Assembly (NCBI RefSeq): GCF_007997295.1
Contig: NZ_VORY01000010.1
Coordinates: forward strand, 42,018-106,017
Direction: 5' to 3'
DNA length: 64,000 nucleotides
Source of the DNA: Gillisia hiemivivida
GTDB taxonomy: Bacteria; Bacteroidota; Bacteroidia; Flavobacteriales; Flavobacteriaceae
The notes beneath the pieces are model-generated. The model was not told the origin of the DNA. It did no database searches and saw only the letters and a list, made by a program, of their open reading frames with translations. Position 1 is the first letter of the stretch. Each line of letters begins with the position of its first letter. Position numbers and translations under genes: made by a program. This document shows, piece by piece, positions 43,852 to 53,326 of this stretch.

Positions 43852-46662
43852 ATGAAAAGCAGAAAGCTTTTATTATTTATGATGCTTCTGGGCATTCTCA
43901 AGATTTCTGCTCAAAACACCTCCCTTACAGGTTCCGTAGTGGACGCCTTGTCCGATAATCCAATCTCAGGAGTAATTCTGAAACTGGAAGGGACTGCCTA
44001 TGTTTCAAAAACAAATACTGAAGGAATTTTTATTTTTTCTGAGATCACTTTAGATACGGGCAATTATATTCTTGAAATTTCAAGATCTGGATACAACACG
44101 CTTCGCTTCCCGGTTAATTTAAATACTAACGGGAATAAACAGCTAGATTTCATCCCGCTTCAACCAGATCTTATGAAAGAACAAATTCAGTTAGCCACCA
44201 TAAGTTTAAGTGAATCTGAGTTAAGCGAAGACCAGAGTGGAGCCGATAATATTGCCGGTTTGCTGCATGCTAGCAGAGATGTGTTTTTAAATGCCGCAGC
44301 ATTCGATTTTAGTCAAACTTTCTTTAAACCACGAGGACTTGGAAGCGAATATAGTACGGTCTCTATTAATGGCATCGAGATGAATAAATTTTTTGATGGA
44401 AGACCACAATGGAGTAATTGGGGAGGGCTAAATGATTTGCAACGAAATCAGGTTTTTGCTAATGGCTTAGTTCCCGGAGAAACCACTTTTGGACAAGTGG
44501 CGGGGAACACTAATATTAATATGCGAGCCTCAAAATATGCTAAAGGCGCGAAAGTTTCTTATGCCGGAGCGAACAGAAGCTATACCGGGCGAATTATGGG
44601 CAATTATAACTCTGGAGAAAAACAAGGTGGCTGGTGGTATTCTGTTGGTTTGGCAAGGAGGTTTGCAAATGAAGCCTACATTGACGGCACCCTATACGAT
44701 GCCAATTCATTTTTTGCTTCAGTTGAAAAAAGGTTGAATTCGAACCATTTTTTAAATTTCACTGCATTTTATACTCCAAATACTCGCGGAAAATCTTCAG
44801 CTAATACTCAGGAAGTATTCGATCTAAAGGGAAGAAAGTACAATTCCTTTTGGGGTTTTCAGAATGGTGAAATAAGAAATAGCAGATTAAAAGAGATCCA
44901 AGAGCCAATTTTGATGCTGAATCATTTCTGGAAAGTTTCAGAAAGAACTCGACTCAATACAAATATTGGATACCAATTCGGGACTACAAGAAATTCTCGT
45001 TTAGATTTTGGAGGCACTAGACTGGTAATTCAGCCAGATGGGCAAGAAAGTTTTGTGGGAGGTGGAAGTAATCCAGACCCATCATATTATCAAAAACTAC
45101 CAAGCTACTTTCTAAGGTTTGAAGATAATCAGAATTATGAAGCGGCCTATTTGGCGCAACAGGAATTTCAAAAGGATGGACAAATAGATTGGAATTCACT
45201 ATACAATGCCAATGAAACGGCATTTGATAGTGGTGGAAATTCTGTTTATGTTGTTGCAGAAGATGTTACAAAGGATAAGTTGATAAATGTAAACACTATT
45301 TTAACTTCATCTATAAACCCATCGATATTAATTAATGGAAAACTGAAATTTTCTTACTTAATCAGTGAAAACTACTCGGAGGTAAAAGATCTTCTAGGAG
45401 GAACCGGATATTTGGATGTAGATTTCTTTTCTGAAGGAAATAGGGCGCAAAGTGATTTATTGAACCTAAACAGGATTGCCGAAGAAGGAGAAAGATTTAA
45501 ATATAATTTTGAATGGCAAGCAAGTTCTGCTGAGGCCTTTGTAAATGCAGGATTCAAATCTAAAAAACTAGATTCTTATTTAGCGGCCCAAGTATCTCAA
45601 ACCTTTTATCAAAGGGAAGGTCTGTTTCAAAATGGGAACTTTCCGGATAATTCTTTAGGAAAAAGCGAGAAATTGAATTTTACAGATTATGGCATCAAAG
45701 CTGGTTCTGTGTTTAAACTATCTGGGAAACATTTATTTGAAGTTAACACAGGGTATTTCACAAAACCTCCAACTTTAAGAAATTCATTCTCTAATTCCAG
45801 ACAAAACAATAACACTATTCCCGGCCTAAAAAGCGAACAAATTTATTCTGCAGATGCTAGTTATATTTTTAGAAGTTCGATGATAAAGATTAGAATTACT
45901 GGTTATTTTACTCAAATTAATGATGCTACAGAAATCTCATTTTACTATGCCGATGGGCTTTCTGGATTGGGAAGAAATAGTACTACGGCATTTGTTCAGG
46001 AAATACTTTTTGGAATAGATAAACAACATATAGGACTAGAAATGGGTTTTGAAGCCCAAGTTACTTCTACTTTAAAACTAAAAAGTGCCCTTGCTCTAGG
46101 TCAGTTTGTTTATAATAGCAATCCAAATTTAACGCTCACTTCCGATGATTTTACTGAAGCTCAGAATTATGGAGAGTCTAAATTAAAAAACTATAGAATT
46201 GCAGGTGGACCGCAAAGAGCTGCACAATTAGGTTTTGAATATCGCGATCCTGATTTCTGGTGGTTTGGCACAACGCTCAATTATTTTTCTCATGCTTTTG
46301 CAGATGTTAGTCCGCTAGCTAGAACCAGCAATTTTGCAACCGATTCAGACGGACTTCCACTTCTAAACTATGACGAAAATATTGCTCAAGACCTCTTAAA
46401 GCAGGAGCAATTTGATGATTATCTATTATTGAATGCCGTTGGAGGAAAATCCTGGAGAATTAAGAATAATTACATCGGATTTTTTATAAGTATCAATAAT
46501 ATCTTGGATGTAGTTTACAAGACAGGAGGCTTCGAGCAATCTCGAAATGCGAATTTTAGAACTCTAAAAGAAGATAGAGATAGGGAGCAACCTGTTTTTG
46601 GCTCCAAATATTGGTATGGAACGGGGTCTAGCTATTATGCTAATATATATGTGAGATTTTAA
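43852..46662 (+). CDS. TonB-dependent outer-membrane receptor with CarboxypepD-like N-terminal domain
   Basis: 936 residues with a signal peptide (LLLFMMLLGILKISAQ). A carboxypeptidase-regulatory-like beta-sandwich follows (LTGSVVDALSDNPISGVILKLEG). It leads to a plug region (SRDVFLNAAAFDFSQTFFKPRGLGSEYSTVSINGIEMN) and a long barrel whose last residues (YYANIYVRF) end in Phe, as outer-membrane proteins do. Substrate unknown. It is 11 bases upstream of the DUF5689 lipoprotein gene, with the secreted nuclease gene divergent. The receptor probably moves a large or complexed molecule in a TonB-driven way. Confidence 0.93.
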   Translation: MKSRKLLLFMMLLGILKISAQNTSLTGSVVDALSDNPISGVILKLEGTAYVSKTNTEGIFIFSEITLDTGNYILEISRSGYNTLRFPVNLNTNGNKQLDFIPLQPDLMKEQIQLATISLSESELSEDQSGADNIAGLLHASRDVFLNAAAFDFSQTFFKPRGLGSEYSTVSINGIEMNKFFDGRPQWSNWGGLNDLQRNQVFANGLVPGETTFGQVAGNTNINMRASKYAKGAKVSYAGANRSYTGRIMGNYNSGEKQGGWWYSVGLARRFANEAYIDGTLYDANSFFASVEKRLNSNHFLNFTAFYTPNTRGKSSANTQEVFDLKGRKYNSFWGFQNGEIRNSRLKEIQEPILMLNHFWKVSERTRLNTNIGYQFGTTRNSRLDFGGTRLVIQPDGQESFVGGGSNPDPSYYQKLPSYFLRFEDNQNYEAAYLAQQEFQKDGQIDWNSLYNANETAFDSGGNSVYVVAEDVTKDKLINVNTILTSSINPSILINGKLKFSYLISENYSEVKDLLGGTGYLDVDFFSEGNRAQSDLLNLNRIAEEGERFKYNFEWQASSAEAFVNAGFKSKKLDSYLAAQVSQTFYQREGLFQNGNFPDNSLGKSEKLNFTDYGIKAGSVFKLSGKHLFEVNTGYFTKPPTLRNSFSNSRQNNNTIPGLKSEQIYSADASYIFRSSMIKIRITGYFTQINDATEISFYYADGLSGLGRNSTTAFVQEILFGIDKQHIGLEMGFEAQVTSTLKLKSALALGQFVYNSNPNLTLTSDDFTEAQNYGESKLKNYRIAGGPQRAAQLGFEYRDPDFWWFGTTLNYFSHAFADVSPLARTSNFATDSDGLPLLNYDENIAQDLLKQEQFDDYLLLNAVGGKSWRIKNNYIGFFISINNILDVVYKTGGFEQSRNANFRTLKEDRDREQPVFGSKYWYGTGSSYYANIYVRF

Positions 46663-46673
46663 AAAATAAGAAG

Positions 46674-48068
46674 ATGAAGAGATTTAAATATTTAAAGCGG
46701 ACTGTATTATTTATTACAATTCTAGCATTGGCATCTTGTGTGAAAACAGATGATTTTGAGATACCGCAGACTAACGAAGCTGTAGATGCATTTAATGGAA
46801 ATCTAACAAGCATTTCTGCAATTAAAGGGAACTATAATCCTACTACAGCTCAAATTTATAACTTTCAAAATACGGAAACTTTTATCGAAGGTTTTGTTAT
46901 CTCTAGTGATGAAGCCGGGAATTTTTATAAAAAACTAGTACTCCAGGACAAGTCTTCAAATCCTACATCTGGGATTCAAATTTTATTAGATGAGACTTCT
47001 TTATTTGAATCTTATGAATTTGGTAGGAAAATCTATATAAAATTAGAAGGCCTTAGTTTGTGGTTTAATAATGGGGTTTTTCAACTAGGGATCCAAAATA
47101 GAGGAGATGTAGTTGCGATTCCTCAATCATTGATAGATGAACATCTTATTAGATCTTCTATCACTTCAGAAATTGAACCTGCAAGTCTTGATATTTTAGA
47201 TTTTTCTGAAGCTTATACGAACCTTTATATTCGTTTAGAAAATATTCAATTCAACAAAAACTTAATTAGGGAAGGCCAACGCTTTACATTTGCGGCTGAG
47301 GTGACTGATAGATTTGACGGAGAACGCCAAATAGAGAGCTGTGAGACGGGCAGCTCAAGTTTCTTAAGCACTAGCACCTTTTCAGATTTTAAGTCGTTGT
47401 TGTTGCCTCAGTTTTCTGGAACTATTGAAGGAGTTTTAACTCGTAACTTTTATGATGATCATTTTGTTGTGATCCTTAATTCTCCAGAAAATTTACAATT
47501 TGAAGAAGACTCCAGATGTGATCCAAATTATTTGAAATGTGGAGAGAACTTAAGCGTAGGCTCAAAAGTTTTGTTTGAAGAGAATTTTGTTGGAATAAGC
47601 AATGAAAACATGCTTGACGGCAGAGGGTGGACAAATATTAATGTAAACGGAGGAAACGAACGATTTGAAGATGGGATCTTAAATAGCGATAGATATATTA
47701 GAATATCTGCTTTTAAAACTAATGAAAACCCATTGGAAGCGTGGCTAATAACCCCGGGAATTTATCTAAACAATTCAATTAATGAAGTTTTAAGTTTTGA
47801 TATTAAAGCTTCCTATGATAATGGAATCTTTCTTTCCGTATTAATAACAAACAGTTTTACAGGGAATCCACTTACCACAGAGTGGCAATTATTAGATGCT
47901 ACTATTCCCATTGGACCCACCAGCCAATTTGGAACAAACTTTAAAAACTCCAAGATCGATATTTCTTGTTTAGAAGGAACCATAAATATGGCCTTCAAAT
48001 ATCTTGGTGCGGCGCCAGACAAAACGACGACTTACGATATTGATAACATAAGAGTAACAGGAAATTAA
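46674..48068 (+). CDS. DUF5689 / choice-of-anchor J lipoprotein
   Basis: 464 residues with a lipobox (LALASCVKTDDFEIP). The first ~270 residues (ISAIKGNYNPTTAQIYNFQ; FIEGFVISSDEAGNFYKKLVLQD; GIQILLDETSLFESYEFGRKIYIKL) are the DUF5689 domain, resembling nucleotide-binding OB-like segments of nuclease-associated proteins. The C-terminal ~160 residues (LDGRGWTNINVNGGNERFEDG; EAWLITPGIYL; VLSFDIKASYDNG) are a choice-of-anchor J beta-sandwich. It follows the TonB receptor after 11 bases. It may capture substrate at the surface for the receptor; the substrate is unknown. Confidence 0.85.
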   Translation: MKRFKYLKRTVLFITILALASCVKTDDFEIPQTNEAVDAFNGNLTSISAIKGNYNPTTAQIYNFQNTETFIEGFVISSDEAGNFYKKLVLQDKSSNPTSGIQILLDETSLFESYEFGRKIYIKLEGLSLWFNNGVFQLGIQNRGDVVAIPQSLIDEHLIRSSITSEIEPASLDILDFSEAYTNLYIRLENIQFNKNLIREGQRFTFAAEVTDRFDGERQIESCETGSSSFLSTSTFSDFKSLLLPQFSGTIEGVLTRNFYDDHFVVILNSPENLQFEEDSRCDPNYLKCGENLSVGSKVLFEENFVGISNENMLDGRGWTNINVNGGNERFEDGILNSDRYIRISAFKTNENPLEAWLITPGIYLNNSINEVLSFDIKASYDNGIFLSVLITNSFTGNPLTTEWQLLDATIPIGPTSQFGTNFKNSKIDISCLEGTINMAFKYLGAAPDKTTTYDIDNIRVTGN

Positions 48069-48145
48069 GATTTGTTTTAATTGTTTTTGACTATATTTAA
48101 GACAGGCAAATATCCCCTCTTTTTTAATTATTTATTTTATACTAT

Positions 48146-48556
48146 ATGGTAAAAAAATTACTATTGATAGCGGTACTGTTATTTGTATTTATTACTTCCA
48201 CTCAGGCTCAGGATCTTTCCGGAAAATGGCGGTGGAATTCAAATAATGGGCAGGTGGTTTATTCTCTTACTCTAAACCATATTTCAAAAGACAGGGTAAC
48301 AGGTGTACATTGTATTCAGAATTTCAAAAGAAAAATTATAGAATGTTTTACACCGGAGGAAGAATATACGGTTACTTTAGTAAAAATTACCGAAAACATT
48401 TTTAAGGGAAGTCTTCTTAGCGGAACAGGAAAAGAAAGGGAGATGCGCGATATCCAAATCCAGTACCTGCCCTTGGAAGATAGAATTATATTTAGCCTCA
48501 CTACGGTGCCGGAGGAACCATTTCTTATACCGGTGGAGGCGATTTTACAGCGCTAA
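48146..48556 (+). CDS. Hypothetical secreted protein
   Basis: 136 residues with a signal peptide ending in TQAQ. The body begins DLSGKWRWNSNNGQVVYSLTLNHISKDRVTG, which resembles the opening of lipocalin-like beta-barrels, but I cannot assign a family with confidence. It lies 77 bases after the DUF5689 gene on the same strand and could be part of the same transcript. Confidence 0.75.
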   Translation: MVKKLLLIAVLLFVFITSTQAQDLSGKWRWNSNNGQVVYSLTLNHISKDRVTGVHCIQNFKRKIIECFTPEEEYTVTLVKITENIFKGSLLSGTGKEREMRDIQIQYLPLEDRIIFSLTTVPEEPFLIPVEAILQR

Positions 48557-48704
48557 CAGCAATTTGTATATGATAGCGTAATTTGGAGACCAAACCTAGT
48601 AAACAGGATCCGTTTTAGAACTTTTACCTTTATAACACCATTTTCTCACCTTAACCCCAAGCCAAAATACAACCTTGTACCCACCCGGTGAGTGGCGTAA
48701 GAAA

Positions 48705-48739
48705 CTAAAAAAACCTGCTACACTATAGATAGCAGGTTT
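48705..48739 (-). terminator. Rho-independent terminator after hflX
   Basis: Stem AAACCTGCTA/TAGCAGGTTT, 10 bp, with a 9-base loop, followed by seven T on the minus strand. It lies 24 bases after the hflX stop. Confidence 0.9.
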
Positions 48740-48762
48740 ATAAATATAATTTCTGGGAAAAC

Positions 48763-49992
48763 TTATTCCTCTTCTTGGTCCTCAGTAATGGATTCGTATT
48801 CTGGATAAAGCAAGTTGTTATATGGAAATCTGGTAATATGAATCTCTCTTACAGTATCGTAAACTTTCTTCCTGAATTCTTCCATATTGTCTTTGTTCAG
48901 TGCTGAAATGAACAATACGTTATCACCCATCCTATTCATCCAGGTGCGTTTCCAATCTTCTAAAGAATAGTGGTCTTGAGTATGTTCTGTAACAAGATCA
49001 TCTTCTTCTATTTTTTCTTCCACAAAAGCATCGATCTTATTGAAAACCATAATAGTCGGCTTGTTGGTAATCTTTATATCCGCCAAGGTTTGGTTCACAG
49101 ATTCAATATGATCTTCAAAATTTGGATGTGAAATATCCACCACGTGCAATAAAAGATCGGCTTCCCGAACTTCATCCAGAGTAGATTTGAAGGATTCTAC
49201 TAACTGTGTAGGCAATTTTCTAATAAAACCTACCGTATCGGTTAGAAGAAAAGGCAAATTTCTGATTACTACTTTTCTTACAGTGGTATCTAAGGTTGCA
49301 AATAATTTGTTTTCAGCAAAGACCTCGCTCTTGCTTATCACATTCATCAAGGTAGATTTCCCCACATTCGTATAACCTACAAGCGCTACGCGAACCATTG
49401 CTCCACGGTTTCCACGCTGCACGCCCATTTGCTTATCTATCGTTTCCAATTTCTTTTTAAGCAAGGTGATTTTATCTCTTACAATCCGTCTATCTGTCTC
49501 GATCTCTCTTTCCCCAGGACCGCGCATTCCAATACCCCCACGCTGACGTTCCAAGTGAGTCCACATTCCGGCAAGTCTTGGCAATAGATATTGATATTGT
49601 GCTAATTCTACCTGAGTTCGTGAATTACTGGTTTGAGCTCTTTGTGCAAAGATGTCTAATATTAGATTCGTTCTATCCAGAATCTTACAATCAAGGATCT
49701 TTTCTATGTTTTTTTGTTGTGCAGGTGATAGTTCATCATCAAAAATGGCAGTTCCCACATTGTTAGCTTCAATAAAAACTCTAACATCTTCAATCTTTCC
49801 AGTTCCAATAAATGTCTTTGGATTCGGCTTTTCCATTTTCTGGGTAAAACGCTTTAAAACCTCGCCACCAGCAGTATATGTTAGAAATTCAAGTTCATCT
49901 AAATATTCATTTAGTTTTTCTTCACTCTGCTGCTGGGTAACAACTCCAATAAGCACAGTTTTCTCGTATGTTAAATCATTCTTTTCTATCAT
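48763..49992 (-). CDS. hflX: Ribosome-associated GTPase HflX
   Basis: 409 residues from ATG 49992; the in-frame TTG at 50010 is rejected because a promoter element overlaps it. The N-terminal HflX domain includes LEFLTYTAGGEVLKRFTQ, NPKTFIGTGKIEDVR and IFDDELSPAQQKNIEKIL. The family signature MWTHLERQRGGIGMRGPGEREIETD follows. The G domain has G1 GYTNVGKSTLMN, G3 DTVGFIRKLPTQL and G4 FNKID. HflX splits or rescues stalled ribosomes under stress. Length is normal. It is a single gene with its own terminator. Confidence 0.96.
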   Translation of the reverse strand: MIEKNDLTYEKTVLIGVVTQQQSEEKLNEYLDELEFLTYTAGGEVLKRFTQKMEKPNPKTFIGTGKIEDVRVFIEANNVGTAIFDDELSPAQQKNIEKILDCKILDRTNLILDIFAQRAQTSNSRTQVELAQYQYLLPRLAGMWTHLERQRGGIGMRGPGEREIETDRRIVRDKITLLKKKLETIDKQMGVQRGNRGAMVRVALVGYTNVGKSTLMNVISKSEVFAENKLFATLDTTVRKVVIRNLPFLLTDTVGFIRKLPTQLVESFKSTLDEVREADLLLHVVDISHPNFEDHIESVNQTLADIKITNKPTIMVFNKIDAFVEEKIEEDDLVTEHTQDHYSLEDWKRTWMNRMGDNVLFISALNKDNMEEFRKKVYDTVREIHITRFPYNNLLYPEYESITEDQEEE

Positions 49993-49997
49993 AATCA

Positions 49998-50005
49998 CAA
50001 AGTTA
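49998..50005 (-). promoter_or_regulatory. -7 promoter element of hflX
   Basis: TAACTTTG on the minus strand matches TAnnTTTG and ends only 5 bases before the ATG at 49992. Transcription would begin at or next to the start codon, suggesting a leaderless message. Confidence 0.4.
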
Positions 50006-50084
50006 CACAATAGATTGTAACCGGAATCTTAGAGTAGATTATTCAACAAAAATTTAACTATATGAAAATTTATTTTGAAATCGA

Positions 50085-50345
50085 TTTCATCCTGAGCCTG
50101 CTTTAGGATCTAAATGAAGTGGAGTTTAATTTTGTGAGATCCCTCATTGCATTCGGGATGACATTTGTTTAATGTTTTGGTCGAAGTCGAGAAACGCTTT
50201 TTTAATGAAAACCACATTTCGACATCCCGATCCCTCGGGAAATGTGACAAGTCTAGCGCCTTTAAACAGAGTTCATTCTGAAGGTAATGTAGTGGATTGA
50301 AGAATCTCAATAAAGCAGAATCAATTAACTAGAGATCCCTTCTAG
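50085..50345. repeat. Dispersed repeat R3, long region
   Basis: Pieces such as TCATCCTGAGCCTGCTTTAGG, GAGATCCCTCATTGCATTCG, TTTGGTCGAAGTCGAGAAACG and ATTGAAGAATCTCAATAAAG belong to the same R3 type as at 22385. They occupy most of the 500-base gap between hflX and the DUF3078 gene. Confidence 0.5.
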
Positions 50346-50400
50346 TGTCGTGAAGACATTGATTATATAATTTAATTGGATTCTAAAACCATATTAAACT

Positions 50401-50434
50401 AAAAGATCCGGAACATTTAATGCTCCGGATCTTT
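50401..50434 (-). terminator. Rho-independent terminator at the end of the suf operon
   Basis: A strong stem AAGATCCGGAGCATT / ATGTTCCGGATCTT (loop of AA, with one G-U pair) followed by a short T run on the minus strand. It lies about 60 bases after the DUF3078 stop and closes the long minus-strand operon. Confidence 0.85.
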
Positions 50435-50494
50435 ATAATATAACTTCACATCTCGACAGGCTCAATGTGAAAAATTTAATTTGAATGCGGCTTA

Positions 50495-51394
50495 TTAGAA
50501 TTTGTGATTAATCCCAAGTCCGAACACTTCTCTAATTTGAAATGCACCCACGGTATTATCATCATAAATTGCTTGGAATATTACGTTAGCAGATAGGTTT
50601 TTGTTAATGCTCAAATTCACATTCAATAAATAATCTATATCTATATTCCCCGGTTTGTCTAAATAATTAGAATATAGATTTAAGGTATGCTCTGCAGTTA
50701 CATTTTCTAACAAGAACATTTCAGCATAAACACCAATAGAAGCACCAAATTCAAATCTGGTAGCCTTTCCTTGGTCAACTCCAAAGTAATCTCCATCTAC
50801 ATATCCAGGAACACTTGTAAATTCGTCATCTACAAAAATTAGTCTGGCAGTAGCTGGTGCTATATTTACACTTAAATTCTCATTATATTTCCATAAGAGT
50901 CCTGGGCCTGTTTGGAGGTATCCCGGAGATAGGAAATGGGTGGTTTCTGTTCTAATGGTTTCTTCTGTTTCTGTGTCTTCACTAAATTCATAGCCCTTAG
51001 CAATTTGCGATCTAAAATTCAAGAAATAAGAATAATACCATTTTGTTTCTTGGATCTGTTTCCCCGCAATAGAATTAAATTCTATTCTGTCACTAGTCTT
51101 TCGTACAAACTCATCATCCTTCAATTTGGTTAAACCATAATTTGCAAGAATTCGGTTATCCCAAGTAAAATCATTCATTCTATAGTTGAAATCGTAATTT
51201 AGGGTAAGGTTTCCTGCGATGCTAGAGGTTCCTCCCCCTGTCCATTCTTTATTGAAAGCAGACTGATTAAATAACAATTGCACATTTCCATTTGTAGACC
51301 ATCCATTAGGTGGTACATCTTGTGTTTTTTTGTCTTGTGCATTTACAGACGAAGCAGTAACAAATACCGCTAAGGCAAGTAATAATTTCTTCAT
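50495..51394 (-). CDS. DUF3078 family secreted protein
   Basis: 299 residues with a signal peptide (LLALAVFVTASSVNAQ). The body NVQLLFNQSAFNKEWTGGG, LTLNYDFNYRMNDFTWDNRI and QIQETKWYYSYFLNFRSQ is the DUF3078 pattern, probably an outer-membrane beta-barrel ending in GLGINHKF. Function unknown. It lies 5 bases after the DUF2480 gene and is the last gene before the terminator. Its linkage to suf genes may be incidental. Confidence 0.82.
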   Translation of the reverse strand: MKKLLLALAVFVTASSVNAQDKKTQDVPPNGWSTNGNVQLLFNQSAFNKEWTGGGTSSIAGNLTLNYDFNYRMNDFTWDNRILANYGLTKLKDDEFVRKTSDRIEFNSIAGKQIQETKWYYSYFLNFRSQIAKGYEFSEDTETEETIRTETTHFLSPGYLQTGPGLLWKYNENLSVNIAPATARLIFVDDEFTSVPGYVDGDYFGVDQGKATRFEFGASIGVYAEMFLLENVTAEHTLNLYSNYLDKPGNIDIDYLLNVNLSINKNLSANVIFQAIYDDNTVGAFQIREVFGLGINHKF

Positions 51395-51399
51395 TTTAT

Positions 51400-51912
51400 C
51401 TAAGCTTTTTTTTGTTTAAATAATGGAACAGAAGAACATGCCTCCCCGTACAATATGCTTTTAGCAACAGGTTGTAATTTTTCTATTAATAATAAATATG
51501 CATTTTTTGGTACTGGTTTGTGGGAACAACCTTTTACTATGATCGGTTTTCCTTCTAAAGCAAAAACATCCAAATCCTTGATGATTTCGGTATAGATTAC
51601 GGTTTCTAGTAATTCAAGATCACCTGTAACCACCTTTTTAGCGAAAGGATGTAAATGTGTAGCTAGTAGCATATATGCCCAAGCTGGTATTATCGCATCT
51701 GTAGAACATAGCAAAGCAACATAGCTGTCTTGGTATTTGCTCCAATCATGGGCCAATGCTTTTTCTCTAAATACAGTTTCGCGCAGCACTAATCCTTCAA
51801 GAAGCCAGTCTTTAATATCGAAAAGCACCCGCTCCCCTTTAGGATAGAAATCTTCCAGATCAAAAGTGACTAGTTTACTATTGGCAACTCTATTAATTAT
51901 TTCTGTAGACAT
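51400..51912 (-). CDS. DUF2480 family protein
   Basis: 170 residues, cytoplasmic, no membrane helix. It begins with NRVANSKLVTFDLEDFYPKGERVLFDIKDWL and has a C-terminal PIIVKGCSHKPVPKNAYLLLIEKLQPVAKSI. This family is restricted mainly to Bacteroidetes and commonly lies beside suf or Fe-S genes. Conserved Cys and His (KGCSHKPVP) could ligate a metal, but no function is established. It is co-directional with the suf genes, 37 bases after the DUF59 gene. Confidence 0.85.
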   Translation of the reverse strand: MSTEIINRVANSKLVTFDLEDFYPKGERVLFDIKDWLLEGLVLRETVFREKALAHDWSKYQDSYVALLCSTDAIIPAWAYMLLATHLHPFAKKVVTGDLELLETVIYTEIIKDLDVFALEGKPIIVKGCSHKPVPKNAYLLLIEKLQPVAKSILYGEACSSVPLFKQKKA

Positions 51913-51949
51913 AGGTTATTTTAAAAATTTCAATTATCGCTGAAAATTA

Positions 51950-52273
51950 TTAAAGCATTCCAAGTTCCAGTTTTGCTTCTTCACTCATTAGGTCCTGAGT
52001 CCAAGGTGGATCGAAAGTGATCTCTACCTCACAGTCCTTTACATCATCTAAAGTCTTCACTTTATCTTCTACTTCTTTCGGTAAGCTTTCGGCAACGGGA
52101 CAATTAGGCGTAGTTAGGGTCATCAAGATCTTTACATCGTAATCTGTATTTACCATTACGTCGTAGATAAGCCCAAGTTCGTAAATATCTACAGGTATCT
52201 CTGGATCGTAAATAGATTTTAGAACTCTTACTATTTTTTCGCCCAATTCCTGAGTGTTTATTTCTGTTTCCAT
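51950..52273 (-). CDS. SUF system Fe-S assembly protein, DUF59 (MIP18) family
   Basis: 107 residues. The MIP18/DUF59 fold is shown by LKSIYDPEIPVDIYELGLIY, LTTPNCPVAESLP (with the conserved Cys) and VEITFDPPWTQDLMSEEAKLELG. This is the short stand-alone SufT-like protein that assists late Fe-S maturation. It is separated by one base from the sufE gene upstream. The Cys is the likely reactive residue. Confidence 0.92.
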   Translation of the reverse strand: METEINTQELGEKIVRVLKSIYDPEIPVDIYELGLIYDVMVNTDYDVKILMTLTTPNCPVAESLPKEVEDKVKTLDDVKDCEVEITFDPPWTQDLMSEEAKLELGML

Positions 52274-52274
52274 T

Positions 52275-52697
52275 TTAATCTAATTGCGTTTGATATGCGA
52301 TTGCATACATTTTTAATTGCTTGATCATACTAACTAAGCCATTAGCTCTGGTAGGAGAAAGGTGCTCTTTTAAACCTATTTCATCTATAAACTTATTATC
52401 TGCTTCTAAAATAGCTGTGGGATGCTGATTGGAATAGGCACGAATAAGAATAGCTACAATTCCTTTAGTAATTATAGCATCGCTATCTGCACTAAAAGCC
52501 AGTTTATCACCATTTAAATCGGCATGTACCCAAACTTTACTTTGGCAGCCTTTAATTAAATTCTCTTCAACTTTATATTTCTCTTCGATCAAAGGCAAGG
52601 ATTTCCCTAACTCGATCATATATTCATATCGTTGCATCCAGTCGTCGAACATAGAAAACTCATCAACAATTTCTTCCTGTATTTCTTGTATTGTCAT
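52275..52697 (-). CDS. sufE: Sulfur acceptor SufE
   Basis: 140 residues from ATG 52697; the in-frame TTG at 52715 is rejected. TIQEIQEEIVDEFSMFDDWMQRYEYMIELGK starts the family pattern. The sulfur-accepting Cys is in NLIKGCQSKVWVHADLNG, and the C-terminal half RANGLVSMIKQLKMYA is conserved. SufE takes persulfide from SufS and boosts its activity. It is one base upstream of the DUF59 gene, with a secreted-protein gene and sufS preceding it. Confidence 0.95.
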   Translation of the reverse strand: MTIQEIQEEIVDEFSMFDDWMQRYEYMIELGKSLPLIEEKYKVEENLIKGCQSKVWVHADLNGDKLAFSADSDAIITKGIVAILIRAYSNQHPTAILEADNKFIDEIGLKEHLSPTRANGLVSMIKQLKMYAIAYQTQLD

Positions 52698-52735
52698 ACC
52701 TGATATTTTATGCAAAAGTACAATAACGAGATTTG

Positions 52736-53167
52736 CTATTCAACTGTTTCTCCCAATCTTAGTATAGCTTTAACCAATGATTTTAACTCTGAAGGCGGAT
52801 TGCCATGATCGAAAGAATTTGACCTATAAACCTGGTCCCCCTTCTTAATAGTTAGAACGGCATGCGCGGCACCATCAAAAGTTCTTTTATCACTTGGCGG
52901 CTTTAACTTACTGATATTAGGGACATCTATTTCTTTCATTTTCTCTATTAAGTTATCCCAGTCTTTAGACGTCATTTTTTCTGAAGCCTTAGTTTCGCCA
53001 CCCATGTTTCTAACTACTTTAATATCTTCTTGCGTCAAAGTGTAATTAGCTCGAGAACCACGAGTCATCGTTTCATATATAAAGCTTATTTCATTGTTCT
53101 GTTCATTATTTTGAGAACAGGTTTCAGCCATTAGTATGGGGAATAGAAGTAGGAGTATAAGTTTCAT
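52736..53167 (-). CDS. Hypothetical secreted or lipoprotein within the suf operon
   Basis: 143 residues with a signal peptide (KLILLLLFPILMAETCSQN), where Cys at the end of the hydrophobic run may be a lipidated residue. The rest is polar, with GDQVYRSNSFDHGNPPSELKSL near the end; no family recognised. It stands between sufS and sufE, co-directional, in the same transcript. Its cell-envelope location makes a direct role in Fe-S assembly unlikely. Confidence 0.75.
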   Translation of the reverse strand: MKLILLLLFPILMAETCSQNNEQNNEISFIYETMTRGSRANYTLTQEDIKVVRNMGGETKASEKMTSKDWDNLIEKMKEIDVPNISKLKPPSDKRTFDGAAHAVLTIKKGDQVYRSNSFDHGNPPSELKSLVKAILRLGETVE

Positions 53168-53326
53168 AATGGGAGGTTTTAAATGAAATTATTTTAATTG
53201 AAGAGTTAAAATACAAAAACTATCAGCTAATTAGAGAACTCCATTGAACATTTTGAAAGGGCCTTTCAAGCACCTAATAAAAAAAGATGTTTAAATGCAA
53301 TGTTTTTTTTATGATTTATAGCTACG

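Noticed and set aside
50110..50310. Minus-strand frame in the gap before DUF3078
   Set aside because: It lies in R3 repeat sequence.
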